From Acidovorax sp. A1169 (GTDB lineage Bacteria; Pseudomonadota; Gammaproteobacteria; Burkholderiales; Burkholderiaceae_C): a stretch of DNA of 64,000 nt. Both the position numbers and the translations under genes were made by a program. This document shows positions 56,760 through 64,000 of this stretch, piece after piece (position 1 is the first letter of the stretch; each line of letters opens with the position of its first letter). The stretch lies in contig NZ_JAUZDX010000003.1 of the NCBI RefSeq assembly GCF_030704685.1, positions 310,001 to 374,000 on the forward strand, written 5' to 3'. The notes under the pieces were generated by a model that was not told the origin of the DNA, searched no databases, and saw nothing but the letters and a program-made list of their open reading frames with translations.

Positions 56760-57638
56760 TCACAGCGCATTGAGCGGTATGCGCAGGTAGGCCACGCCGT
56801 TGTCGTCCTTGGGCGGCAGGTCGCCGGCGCGGATGTTGACCTGCACCGAAGGCAGGATCAGCACCGGCATCTCCAGCGTGGCGTCGCGCCGGGTGCGCAT
56901 GGTGACGAATTCGTCCTCGCCCACGCCGTCGTGCACGTGGATGTTGTGCGCGCGCTGCGCGGCCACCGTGGTCTGCCAGGCGGGATCGCGGCCGGCGGGC
57001 GGGTAGTCGTGGCACATGAACAGGCGCGTGTCGGGCGGCAGGGCCAGCAGCCGGCGGATGGACTGGTACAGCGTGTGCGCATCGCCGCCCGGGAAGTCGC
57101 AGCGCGCCGTGCCCACGTCGGGCATGAACAGGGTGTCGCCCACGAACACGGCGTCGCCCACCTGGTAGGCCATGCAGGCCGGGGTGTGGCCCGGCACCGC
57201 CAGGGCCTGCGCCTGCAGGTTGCCGATGCGAAACGACTCGCCATCGGCGAACAGGTGGTCGAACTGCGCACCGTCGGCAAGAAAGCCCGGCTCCAGGTGG
57301 AAGATGCCCTTGAACACCTGCTGCACCTGGGTGATGGCCGCGCCAATGGCGATCTGCCCGCCCAGCACGTCGCGCAGGTGGTGCGCGGCCGTGAGGTGGT
57401 CCGCATGGGCATGGGTTTCCAGAATCCACTGCACCGTGAGACGCTGCGCGCGCACGAAGTCGACCACCTTGCCGGCCGACGCAGTGCGGGTGCGGCCAGC
57501 CTTGGGGTCGTAGTCGAGCACCGGGTCGACGATGGCGCAATGCCCGCCCGGGTGGTCGAAGACCACGTAGGTCACCGTCCAGGTGGCGGGGTCGAAGAAG
57601 GCTTGAACCTGGGGTTGGGGCTGGTCGTGCGGTTGCAT
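56760..57638 (-). CDS. blh: MBL-fold persulfide dioxygenase-like (Blh)
   Basis: A 292-residue metallo-beta-lactamase-fold protein with the metal motif THAHADH, a VPGHTP His, and FVGDTLFMPDVG. It resembles ETHE1-like sulfur dioxygenases and the Blh proteins next to bigR. It should oxidise glutathione persulfide to sulfite. It is divergent from bigR, and the inverted repeat lies between them. Confidence 0.9.
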   Translation of the reverse strand: MQPHDQPQPQVQAFFDPATWTVTYVVFDHPGGHCAIVDPVLDYDPKAGRTRTASAGKVVDFVRAQRLTVQWILETHAHADHLTAAHHLRDVLGGQIAIGAAITQVQQVFKGIFHLEPGFLADGAQFDHLFADGESFRIGNLQAQALAVPGHTPACMAYQVGDAVFVGDTLFMPDVGTARCDFPGGDAHTLYQSIRRLLALPPDTRLFMCHDYPPAGRDPAWQTTVAAQRAHNIHVHDGVGEDEFVTMRTRRDATLEMPVLILPSVQVNIRAGDLPPKDDNGVAYLRIPLNAL

Positions 57639-57672
57639 GGTGTGTGTCCTTGCGCCATCAATTAAGATGTTT

Positions 57673-57711
57673 ATAGTTTATTGACAGATATTTTGTTTGT
57701 CAATAAACTAT
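57673..57711. promoter_or_regulatory. BigR/SqrR-type operator
   Basis: Perfect 13-bp inverted repeat, ATAGTTTATTGAC (57673-57685) and GTCAATAAACTAT (57699-57711), with a 13-base AT-rich spacer. It lies between the divergent blh and bigR genes, in the AT-rich form expected for BigR sites. Confidence 0.9.
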
Positions 57712-57762
57712 CGACCAGGACATTGATCCACCTCACCGCAACCAGCAACCTATGGAGCACCC

Positions 57763-58104
57763 ATGCAGGTCGAAGCCACCACCCCCATGGACCTGGAAAG
57801 CCTGCGCCGCTCGGCCGACAGCGCTTGCCGGCTGATGAAGGCGCTGTCCAACCCCGACCGGCTGCTGCTGCTGTGCCAGCTCACCGAGGGAGAAAAGCGC
57901 GTGGGCGAGCTGGAGGCGTTGGTGGGCATCACGCAGCCCACGCTGTCGCAGCAACTCGGTGTGCTGCGTGACGAAGGGCTGGTGACCACCCGCCGCGACG
58001 GCAAGCACATCTACTACCAGATCGCCAGCCCCCAGGCGCTGGCCGTCATGCAAACCCTGTTCGAACAATTCTGTGCACCCAAGGAGGCACCCCATGCAGA
58101 TTGA
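57763..58104 (+). CDS. bigR: ArsR-family sulfide-sensing repressor
   Basis: A 113-residue ArsR-type repressor with a winged helix-turn-helix (VGELEALVGITQPTLSQQLG). Two Cys, in LLLLCQL near residue 46 and in FEQFC near residue 107, match the pair that forms a disulfide/tetrasulfide bridge in BigR and SqrR on exposure to sulfide. It should repress the divergent blh-rhodanese pair and the following YeeE genes. Its end overlaps the next start by 11 bases. Confidence 0.93.
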   Translation: MQVEATTPMDLESLRRSADSACRLMKALSNPDRLLLLCQLTEGEKRVGELEALVGITQPTLSQQLGVLRDEGLVTTRRDGKHIYYQIASPQALAVMQTLFEQFCAPKEAPHAD

Positions 58105-58525
58105 CTGGAACCAATTCACCCCCTGGGCAGCCCTCGCGGGCGGCTTGGTCCTGGGCCTGGCGGCGGCCGCCTTCGTGCTGCTGCATGGCCGCATCCTGGG
58201 CATCAGCGGCATCCTTGGTGGCCTGCTGCAGCCGCGCAGCAAGGACGTTGCGTGGCGCGTCGCCTTCGTGCTGGGCATGCTGGCCGCCCCCCTGCTCTAC
58301 CGCCTGGCGGTGGGCGCCAACGAGGTGCGCATCGACGCCGGCTGGGGCATGGTGGTGCTGGCCGGGTTGCTGGTGGGCGTGGGCACGCGCTACGGCTCGG
58401 GCTGCACCAGCGGCCACGGGGTGTGCGGCCTGTCGCGCCTGTCGCCGCGCTCGCTGGTGGCCACGCTGGCCTTCATGGGCGCGGGCTTTGCCACCGTCTA
58501 CCTCATCCGCCACGTGCTGGCCTGA
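58094..58525 (+). CDS. YeeE/YedE-family membrane protein (first half)
   Basis: A 143-residue membrane protein of the YeeE/YedE type with about four hydrophobic segments and the signature [19 protein letters not shown], whose Cys residues take part in thiosulfate or sulfide transport in related proteins. It overlaps bigR by 11 bases. Together with the next gene it probably forms a two-part transporter, as in other BigR modules. Confidence 0.9.
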   Translation: MQIDWNQFTPWAALAGGLVLGLAAAAFVLLHGRILGISGILGGLLQPRSKDVAWRVAFVLGMLAAPLLYRLAVGANEVRIDAGWGMVVLAGLLVGVGTRYGSGCTSGHGVCGLSRLSPRSLVATLAFMGAGFATVYLIRHVLA

Positions 58526-58543
58526 TCACAGAAGGATTGATCC

Positions 58544-58990
58544 ATGAAGCTCCAACGCATTTCCGAATTCGGCATCGGCCTGGTCTTTGGCCTGGGACTC
58601 ATCATCTCGGGCATGACCGACCCCGGCAAGGTGCTCGGCTTTCTCGACCTGGCCGGCCTGTGGGACCCCTCGCTCGCCTTCGTGATGGGTGGCGCCATCC
58701 TGGTGGGCGTGTTCGCATTCGCCGTGGCCCGCAAACGCACCACCAGCGTGCTGGGCGGCGCCATGCAACTGCCCACTGCACGCCACATCGACCGGCGCCT
58801 GGTGCTGGGCAGCCTGCTGTTCGGTGCAGGCTGGGGCATCGCGGGCTTTTGCCCCGGGCCGGCCATCGTGTCGCTGGGCGCAGGCGAGCCCAAGGCCCTG
58901 GTGTTCGTGCTGGCCATGCTGGCGGGCATGGGCGCTTTTGAATGGATGGAGCTGCGCAAGCGGGCGCGCAGCGCACCCCAGGCGGCCTGA
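58544..58990 (+). CDS. YeeE/YedE (DUF6691) family membrane protein (second half)
   Basis: A 148-residue partner of the preceding protein with GLGLIISGMTDPGKVLGF and the Cys-containing GWGIAGFCPGPAIVSLGAG. The pair resembles a split YeeE transporter for thiosulfate or sulfur species. It lies 18 bases after the first part. A frameshifted partial duplicate of its 3' end exists at 59790-59973. Confidence 0.9.
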   Translation: MKLQRISEFGIGLVFGLGLIISGMTDPGKVLGFLDLAGLWDPSLAFVMGGAILVGVFAFAVARKRTTSVLGGAMQLPTARHIDRRLVLGSLLFGAGWGIAGFCPGPAIVSLGAGEPKALVFVLAMLAGMGAFEWMELRKRARSAPQAA

Positions 58991-59006
58991 GCGGGTTTGA
59001 ACGGGC

Positions 59007-59666
59007 ATGAACGCCGTGATCACCAGCCCGTGGCTTGCCGCCATCGCCACCCTGGGCATCATTGCCGCATACGAGGGCTGGCTGAACATTGCGCAGCGGC
59101 TGGCCCCTGGGCGGCTGGCACGCACGGCCCACGCCTCGTTGCGCGAAGACTGGTTTGCCGCCATCTCGGCGCAGCCAGGCTCCGAAATCCTGGCCGTGCA
59201 GACGCTGCGCAACTCGCTGATGTCGGCCACCATGACGGCGTCCACTGCGGTGCTGGGCCTCATGGGCGCGCTGTCGCTCACCGCCCCCACGCTGCATGCC
59301 ACGCTGGGCGAGGCTGTCACGGGCACGGCCGCCTGGCCGCATGTCACGCCCCGGCTGGCGATGGAACTGGTGCTGCTGTGCCTGCTGTTCGCATCGCTCG
59401 TCGCATCGGTGATGGCCGTGCGCTACTACAACCATGCGGGCTTCATCGGCGGCATGCCCGTGGGCGCGCCCCAGCGCCAGCGCTGGGCCGCCGCCGGCAG
59501 CGCCTATGTGCGCAAGGCCGGCCTGCTCTACAGCTGGGGCCTGCGGCAGCTGATGCTGCTGGTGCCGGTGGTGGCCTTTGTGCTGCACCCGCTGGCGGGC
59601 GTGGTGGGGGCGCTGCTGGTGGTGGCGGCACTGCTGCACTTCGACCGGTTTTCGGCCGGGGAGTGA
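59007..59666 (+). CDS. DUF599 family membrane protein
   Basis: A 219-residue protein with four hydrophobic segments and the DUF599 pattern VQTLRNSLMSATMTAST and RYYNHAGFIGG. Function is unknown. It follows the YeeE pair by 16 bases, so it may be cotranscribed with the sulfide module, though this is not proven. Confidence 0.85.
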   Translation: MNAVITSPWLAAIATLGIIAAYEGWLNIAQRLAPGRLARTAHASLREDWFAAISAQPGSEILAVQTLRNSLMSATMTASTAVLGLMGALSLTAPTLHATLGEAVTGTAAWPHVTPRLAMELVLLCLLFASLVASVMAVRYYNHAGFIGGMPVGAPQRQRWAAAGSAYVRKAGLLYSWGLRQLMLLVPVVAFVLHPLAGVVGALLVVAALLHFDRFSAGE

Positions 59667-59689
59667 GGGGCAGCGAGACGGGCGCAGTT

Positions 59690-59795
59690 TGTCGAGATAG
59701 CGCCGGCTCACCCCCAGTTGGCTAGCCACGCCGTCCGCATGACCCGGTCGATCTGCGCATCCATAAGTGCCAGCGCCTTGAGGTACAACTGCTCG
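59690..59795 (-). other. possible gene remnant with helix-turn-helix-like sequence
   Basis: On the minus strand, YLKALALMDAQIDRVMRTAW reads in one frame and ASQLGVSRRYLDKLRP in another. They may be parts of one decayed DNA-binding gene. The match is weak; the flanking decayed duplicate supports the view that this stretch is gene debris. Confidence 0.3.
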
Positions 59796-59973
59796 GCGGG
59801 TTCAGCGTGCGCTGGGGCATCGCGGGGTTTTGCCACGGGCCCGGCCATCGTCTCACTGGGCGCAGGCGAGCCCCAACGCCCTGGTGTTCGTGCTGGCCAT
59901 GCTGGCGGGGATGGGGATCTTCGAGTGGCTGGCGGGGCGCAAGGCGGCACGTGCCGCAGCTGCCACCGCCTGA
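59790..59973 (+). pseudogene. frameshifted duplicate of the YeeE/DUF6691 3' end
   Basis: Nucleotides here match the 3' end of the gene at 58544-58990 closely (for example GCTGGGGCATCGCGGG, TGGTGTTCGTGCTGGCCATG). Extra bases in GGGCCCGGCC and in GAGCCCCAACG shift the frame twice, and the piece ends with AAAATA at the TGA at 59971. It is a non-functional duplicate. Confidence 0.85.
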
Positions 59974-60052
59974 CGACCTATCAGGCGCTTACCGCAGGCG
60001 AGAAGCAGATGTGGCGATTACGTCTGACATCTGCCGATCCTTGTCCACTTGC

Positions 60053-60562
60053 TTATTTTTTGCCATTGGCGGCGCGGATTTTTTCCCGCACAAAAGCGAC
60101 AAATTCACGGCGTTTCCCGGATGATGCGAAGGCCCTATTGGGTATGACATGCGCCTTGTTATGCGCCAAGTAGACGCCGACAAACCCCGGCCTGGATACC
60201 ACCCGGCTCACACCGGGCCACTTCACAAACAGCTTGGTAAAGGGCGTCGCTTCGACAAGTTCATCTTGCCTAGTCTCTAACGTGTGCTCAGTTAATACAG
60301 TGACGTTGCGACGAAAATAATCGAGCGCGAGGATGGCGAAAAGCGCTGCCCATTCCGCTAGATAGAAGAGTGCCGCGCCGGCAACGGAAACTCCGAATGA
60401 CTGACCGTCATCGCGCGCTGAGTTGAAGGTTATCCATGGAATCACCAAGTAAAAGGCTTGTGTGATCGGGCTCAAAAAATGGTGCGAAGCACTGAAGAGA
60501 AGTAAGTCCCGAAACTTGAGTTCATACTGAATTCTCATCTCGTTGTTTGCGGGTTCATCCAT
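60053..60562 (-). CDS. YcxB-like membrane protein
   Basis: A 169-residue protein with two membrane segments (FLSPITQAFYLVIPWITF and AGAALFYLAEWAALFAILAL) and a C-terminal YcxB-type domain (FTKLFVKWPGVSRVV, then NRAFASSGKRREFVAFVREK). Its DNA has somewhat lower GC than the neighbours. Function is unknown. It lies beyond the gene debris that follows the DUF599 gene. Confidence 0.75.
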   Translation of the reverse strand: MDEPANNEMRIQYELKFRDLLLFSASHHFLSPITQAFYLVIPWITFNSARDDGQSFGVSVAGAALFYLAEWAALFAILALDYFRRNVTVLTEHTLETRQDELVEATPFTKLFVKWPGVSRVVSRPGFVGVYLAHNKAHVIPNRAFASSGKRREFVAFVREKIRAANGKK

Positions 60563-60743
60563 AAAAAGGCACAGGCGGTTGGTAGGACGAGCGCGAGCTT
60601 AGTGGATAGGCGAGTCAACTCCAAATGGCAAATGGAACCACCGCGATCACGGCTCCACCCCCTGTTGGTTTTTGGCGCTCAACCCAAAAGATCCGCCAAG
60701 CCTGTCCGCGAGCCAACTCGCTATCGACAGACTTCGGCAAGGC

Positions 60744-61424
60744 TCAATTCTTGCCCCACCCTGGCAAGGCTGCTGCCTGCCGGATCCATGCCACCATCTG
60801 CGCCTCGTTCAGCCCACCTTCGTGGACGTTGATCCAGCGCGCATCCTCGCCCGAGCCGCCTTCGGGCGGTGGTGTGAGCGATGCGCCCTTGAAGAAGCTC
60901 ACCTTGATGAACTTGGCGAACACGTGGTAGCCCAGGAACCAGCCCTGCCCCGCGATGCCGTAGAACGGCGAGTTCCAGCGCACGGCCTTGGTCACCTGGG
61001 GCACGTTGGCCTCGACCAGCGCATCGAGCCGGGCGCACAGGCTGCGCCGCCAGTCATCGGGGATGGCGGCGATATAGGCCTGCACGGGCGCATCGCCGTC
61101 GGCCTTGGCGATCTGGGGGTTGTCGCCTGATAAAAGCCCGGGCTTGGCGGCGGACTTGGCAGGTGCGGCGGAGGGCTGCTTCTTGGCGGGCGCGGCTTTT
61201 TTGGCGGGCGCTGCGGCTTTCTTGGCCACGGCAGTGGGCTTCCTGGCCGGAGCTGCCACGCTCCTGGTTGCCGCAGGTGCGGGCTTGGCCAGGGCCGCAG
61301 TCTTCTTCGTGGGGGTTAGCGCTTTCACGGGCGCCTTGGTGGGCGCTTTCGCTTTGGAAGGTAAAGACTTCGCCGCTGCCACTTTGCGCGCAGGCGGCTT
61401 CATCTCTGGCTTGCTGCTGGCCAT
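60744..61424 (-). CDS. DUF1801 protein with histone H1-like tail
   Basis: A 226-residue protein. The first ~100 residues are rich in Lys, Ala and Pro (KKAAAPAKKAAPAKKQPS), like histone H1-type tails of other betaproteobacterial proteins. The second half (about 120-226) is a DUF1801 domain (RLDALVEANVPQVTKAVRWN, then a WINVHEGG stretch). The ATG at 61424 is preferred over 61463. The tail may bind DNA; the role is unknown. Confidence 0.85.
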   Translation of the reverse strand: MASSKPEMKPPARKVAAAKSLPSKAKAPTKAPVKALTPTKKTAALAKPAPAATRSVAAPARKPTAVAKKAAAPAKKAAPAKKQPSAAPAKSAAKPGLLSGDNPQIAKADGDAPVQAYIAAIPDDWRRSLCARLDALVEANVPQVTKAVRWNSPFYGIAGQGWFLGYHVFAKFIKVSFFKGASLTPPPEGGSGEDARWINVHEGGLNEAQMVAWIRQAAALPGWGKN

Positions 61425-61615
61425 GTTGTTCACTCCCTGTGAATGGCGGGTCAGCCACCCCAATGGGTGATTGCCTGCCTATAAAAAGAGTGCAGAGGGT
61501 ACCAGTCCTTTGTGAAGTTGCACCCACCCCGTCTGCCTGGCACAGCAAGCGGTGACGGGTGATGGCAGGATGAGGCAGTCGGCGCGCAGGGACAGTGCCA
61601 CTGGGCTCGCCCGGA

Positions 61616-62575
61616 TCAGGCCGCCGGCGCAGCGGCGCCGGCATGGTCCCTGTCAGGCCGGCGCCAGGGGTCCACGTGCGTCATCAGGTTGAGCACGCGG
61701 TGGCGCTGCAGTACGCGCAGGCGGGCCTGTACGGCAATGTCGTGGCCCGCTTCGACGCTGATGGCGGCATCGACCTCCAGATGGGCGTCGACCACGATCA
61801 GGTCGCCCATCTTGCGGGTGCGCAGGTCGTGCACGCCCTGCACGCCGGGCGTCTGCGCCAGTGTCTGGCGAATGGCGGCGACCTCGGTCTCGTCCGCCGA
61901 GCGATCCATCAGGTCGTGCAAGGCATCCCAGCCAAAACTCCACCCCATACGCGACACCATGAAGCCGACGATAAGGGCTGCAATGGGGTCCAGGATCGGG
62001 TAGCCGGCCAGATTGCCAATGATGCCCAGGCCCACCACCAGCGAAGAGGCAGCGTCTGAGCGCGCATGCCATGCATTGGCCACCAGCATGCTCGACTTGA
62101 CCCGCTTGGCCACCGCCAGCATGTAGCGAAACAGCAGCTCCTTGGCCACCAGCGCACCGCCCGCCGCCCACAGTGCGACGATGTGGACCTGCGCCACGGT
62201 CTCGGGAGACTCCAGCTTGCGAAATGCGGACCACAGCATGCCAACGCCCACCGCCAGCAGCAGCCCACCCAGTACCAGCGACGCTGCTGTCTCGAAGCGC
62301 TGGTGGCCGTATGGGTGGTCTTCGTCGGCGTCTTTCCTGGCCTGGTGGCCGGCCAGCAGCACGACGAAGTCGGACACCAGGTCCGACAGCGAATGGATGC
62401 CATCTGCCACCAGGCCCTGTGATTGGGACAGGATGCCGATGGACACCTGCGCCACCGTCAGGCAGATGTTGACGCCCACGCTGACCCATGTGCTGCGCGA
62501 GCCCGCTGCCGCCCGCTCGTCCGCAGTGTGCTGCGTGTCCTCGGACTCGTCAGGGAAATTGCCGCCCTGAATCAT
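61616..62575 (-). CDS. cation diffusion facilitator family transporter
   Basis: A 319-residue CDF transporter with six membrane segments. Metal-site residues are seen in GLVADGIHSLSDLVSDFVVL and AWHARSDAASSLVVGLG, and the linker has HPYGHQRFE. The C-terminal cytoplasmic domain is present. It should export a divalent metal such as Zn, Fe or Mn in exchange for protons. The start at 62575 is preferred over 62677. No regulator is adjacent. Confidence 0.92.
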   Translation of the reverse strand: MIQGGNFPDESEDTQHTADERAAAGSRSTWVSVGVNICLTVAQVSIGILSQSQGLVADGIHSLSDLVSDFVVLLAGHQARKDADEDHPYGHQRFETAASLVLGGLLLAVGVGMLWSAFRKLESPETVAQVHIVALWAAGGALVAKELLFRYMLAVAKRVKSSMLVANAWHARSDAASSLVVGLGIIGNLAGYPILDPIAALIVGFMVSRMGWSFGWDALHDLMDRSADETEVAAIRQTLAQTPGVQGVHDLRTRKMGDLIVVDAHLEVDAAISVEAGHDIAVQARLRVLQRHRVLNLMTHVDPWRRPDRDHAGAAAPAA

Positions 62576-62792
62576 TTCACCACCACCGAAGTGCTGGCCA
62601 AGGTCGCCAGTGGCTGCCGTGGCAGAACCCGGCGGCGGCCGATGGGCGTGCTCGCAAGCGCCCGTGAGCCTGCGCACCTGACGGCATTCAGGGAGGGTCG
62701 GGGGGCATCGGTCGCGGTGGGGATTTTCATGGGTCTTTCCTTTGGGGAACTGGCTGGCCTGTACCGCAGCGATGGCGCTGTGGAAGGAGCGT

Positions 62793-63362
62793 TCACGGCA
62801 GCTCCGAAACGCCCTTTTGACCCCAGGGCAGCATGCGCCGCAAGGTGTTGTCGCGTATCAGGTAGTGATGGAAAAGCGCCGCTGCGGCATGCACCCCTAT
62901 CAGCGCGTAGCCGAAGGAGCCGACTGCTTCATGGATGTCCTCGGCCCAATGGGCAAGCGATCTGTTTTCAGCCACCAACTGCGGCAGCTGCATGCCGAAG
63001 AACGGGATGCTTTTGCCTTGTGAACTCAAGGCCAGCCAGCCCAGCAGGGGCATGCCGAGCATCAACCCATACAGCGCGAAATGCGCCAGCCGGGCCAGCC
63101 GGTGCTGCCACCGGGCCGGCTCGGGCTGGATGCGGGGCACGGTGCTGGTGAGGGCCACCGCCAGCCTGAGCATCACCAGCACCAGCACAGACAGGCCCAG
63201 CGTGAAGTGCCAGGTCTTCATGTCCTGGCGCAAGCCGCTGCCTTTGGGGAAGAATTCGCGCAGCTCGATGCTGGCATACGCCGCCGCGATGAGCAGCACC
63301 ATCGCCCAGTGCAGCGCCATCGACAGCGCACCGTAGTGGTGTTTGGTGTTGCGCCAGTTCAT
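62793..63362 (-). CDS. cytochrome b561
   Basis: A 189-residue inner-membrane cytochrome b561 with four hydrophobic segments. Conserved His residues in ALHWAMVLLIAAAY and TWHFTLGLSVLVL, and in AEDIHEAVGSFGYALIGVHA, fit bis-His haem b sites. It may accept electrons from ubiquinol or reduce superoxide. It begins 430 bases from the next gene, with no gene between. Confidence 0.92.
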   Translation of the reverse strand: MNWRNTKHHYGALSMALHWAMVLLIAAAYASIELREFFPKGSGLRQDMKTWHFTLGLSVLVLVMLRLAVALTSTVPRIQPEPARWQHRLARLAHFALYGLMLGMPLLGWLALSSQGKSIPFFGMQLPQLVAENRSLAHWAEDIHEAVGSFGYALIGVHAAAALFHHYLIRDNTLRRMLPWGQKGVSELP

Positions 63363-63781
63363 GGCAAAACAGGATGGGAGCGTGGATCGGCGTTCATGGT
63401 GGGGGCCTTATCGTTGAATGAAGCATCTGCCAACGCAAGGGCCTGCGTCCGTACGGCGGCGCACGTCCCGCAGCCTGTGGGCCAGTACAACAGAGACCAA
63501 CCCGCACGGGCTTGATCCAAGACAACATCGCTTATCGGATCGGGCGTATGCATGCCCTGGCAAGACACGGGCTGCGCACCCGCCCAGGCCAGCGCGCGAT
63601 GGACTGGCCTGGACAGAGATGGCGTGAACGTGTGATGCAAGCGGGCAGTGGCTACGGGAGACAGATCACTGCATGCTGCGGCCTGCGCCTTAAGGGCGTC
63701 TTATAAGGACAGGTTCGCACACGGCCCTGAGGCGCCCAGGCCCGCGTGCAACGGGGGCGCCAGCACTGGCCCCGGCCCGTA
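63363..63781. other. intergenic region without supported gene
   Basis: About 420 bases between the cytochrome b561 start and the monooxygenase stop. Open frames exist on both strands but none shows family-like sequence. No terminator hairpin with a T tract is clear. Confidence 0.4.
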
Positions 63782-64000
63782 TCAAACCACCTCGTTCAGA
63801 TAGATCAGGTGCAGCGGCCGATCGAGCAGCTCATCGAAGCGCTTTGCAAACGCCTGGAAGTACGGCGTGGCGATGTGTGCATCCAGTGCCGCCTGGTCGG
63901 TGAACGACTCGCGCATGTAGAAGGTGCCGGGTGCATCGGCCTGCTCGAACAGGGTGTAGTCGATGCAGCCCGGTTCCTCGCGGGTCAGGGGCACCAGCGC
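63782..64000 (-). CDS. antibiotic biosynthesis monooxygenase-like protein, partial
   Basis: The final ~73 residues of an ABM-fold protein running off the right edge. REEPGCIDYTLFEQ and TPYFQAFAKRFDELL give the ABM pattern. Such small proteins are quinol oxidases or stress proteins. The N-terminus is outside the window. Confidence 0.85.
   Translation of the reverse strand, partial: ALVPLTREEPGCIDYTLFEQADAPGTFYMRESFTDQAALDAHIATPYFQAFAKRFDELLDRPLHLIYLNEVV

Noticed and set aside
63359..63640. Open frame upstream of cytochrome b561
   Set aside because: No family pattern and it overlaps the b561 start region; insufficient to call a gene.

Overview
The window is dense, GC-rich bacterial chromosome. 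Its gene content points to a betaproteobacterium of the family Comamonadaceae (Acidovorax-like): several TctC/Bug-type binding proteins, a fused cytochrome oxidase subunit I/III, c-di-GMP proteins, an S-layer-like protein and a BigR sulfide module. This assignment is inferred from gene families, not from a marker gene. I see no rRNA, tRNA or CRISPR array, and no intact insertion sequence.

Region by region. 1-9.4 kb: an MlaE-like permease, then a complete minus-strand D-xylose operon in transcription order xylF, xylH, xylG, ROK regulator, xylB, xylA and a Gfo/Idh/MocA dehydrogenase. A strong hairpin with a T tract follows xylF. 9.4-14.9 kb: two unknown proteins, then a metal-resistance module (MerR regulator, divergent P-type ATPase, SRPBCC-like protein, DUF3703) with a clear MerR-type operator. 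14.9-21.4 kb: a Cys-free S-layer-like repeat protein, CsbD, a YihY membrane protein, a general stress FMN-binding protein, a lipoprotein and a Bug protein. 21.7-27.4 kb: an aa3-type oxidase cluster (fused subunits I+III, subunit II with haem c, a monohaem cytochrome c, and a divergent dihaem cytochrome c). An 810-bp inverted-repeat element splits it. 27.5-31.4 kb: gamma-glutamyltransferase, a Bug protein and a divergent LysR regulator. 31.4-33.2 kb: an AT-richer HNH-like gene with a gene remnant, then a YitT-like membrane protein.

33.2-39.7 kb: a periplasmic unknown, an EAL protein and a large Cache-HAMP-PAS-GGDEF-EAL protein. 39.9-45.1 kb: a copper/periplasmic metal island (His-rich protein, small exported protein, TolC-family lipoprotein, multicopper oxidase, cupredoxin, DUF411, CusF-like). 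It has overlapping start and stop codons but no CusA/CusB pump. 45.1-50.7 kb: an RCC1-repeat gene broken by an in-frame TGA, a DmpA-type aminopeptidase, a PAS-GGDEF gene broken by an internal deletion, and an unknown. 50.8-56.1 kb: small unknowns, a saccharopine-dehydrogenase-like protein divergent from a TetR regulator with two matching operators, and an HD-GYP protein. 56.1-60.6 kb: a BigR sulfide/persulfide module (rhodanese, MBL-fold dioxygenase, BigR, two YeeE/YedE-type proteins) with a perfect 13-bp inverted-repeat operator, surrounded by decayed gene fragments. 60.7-64 kb: a DUF1801 protein with a histone H1-like tail, a cation diffusion facilitator, a cytochrome b561 and a truncated monooxygenase.

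The strongest observations are the palindromic element inside the oxidase cluster, the copper island without a visible pump, the broken RCC1 and PAS-GGDEF genes, the sequence-evident operators for MerR, TetR and BigR, the xylF attenuator, and a frameshifted duplicate fragment of the YeeE gene.
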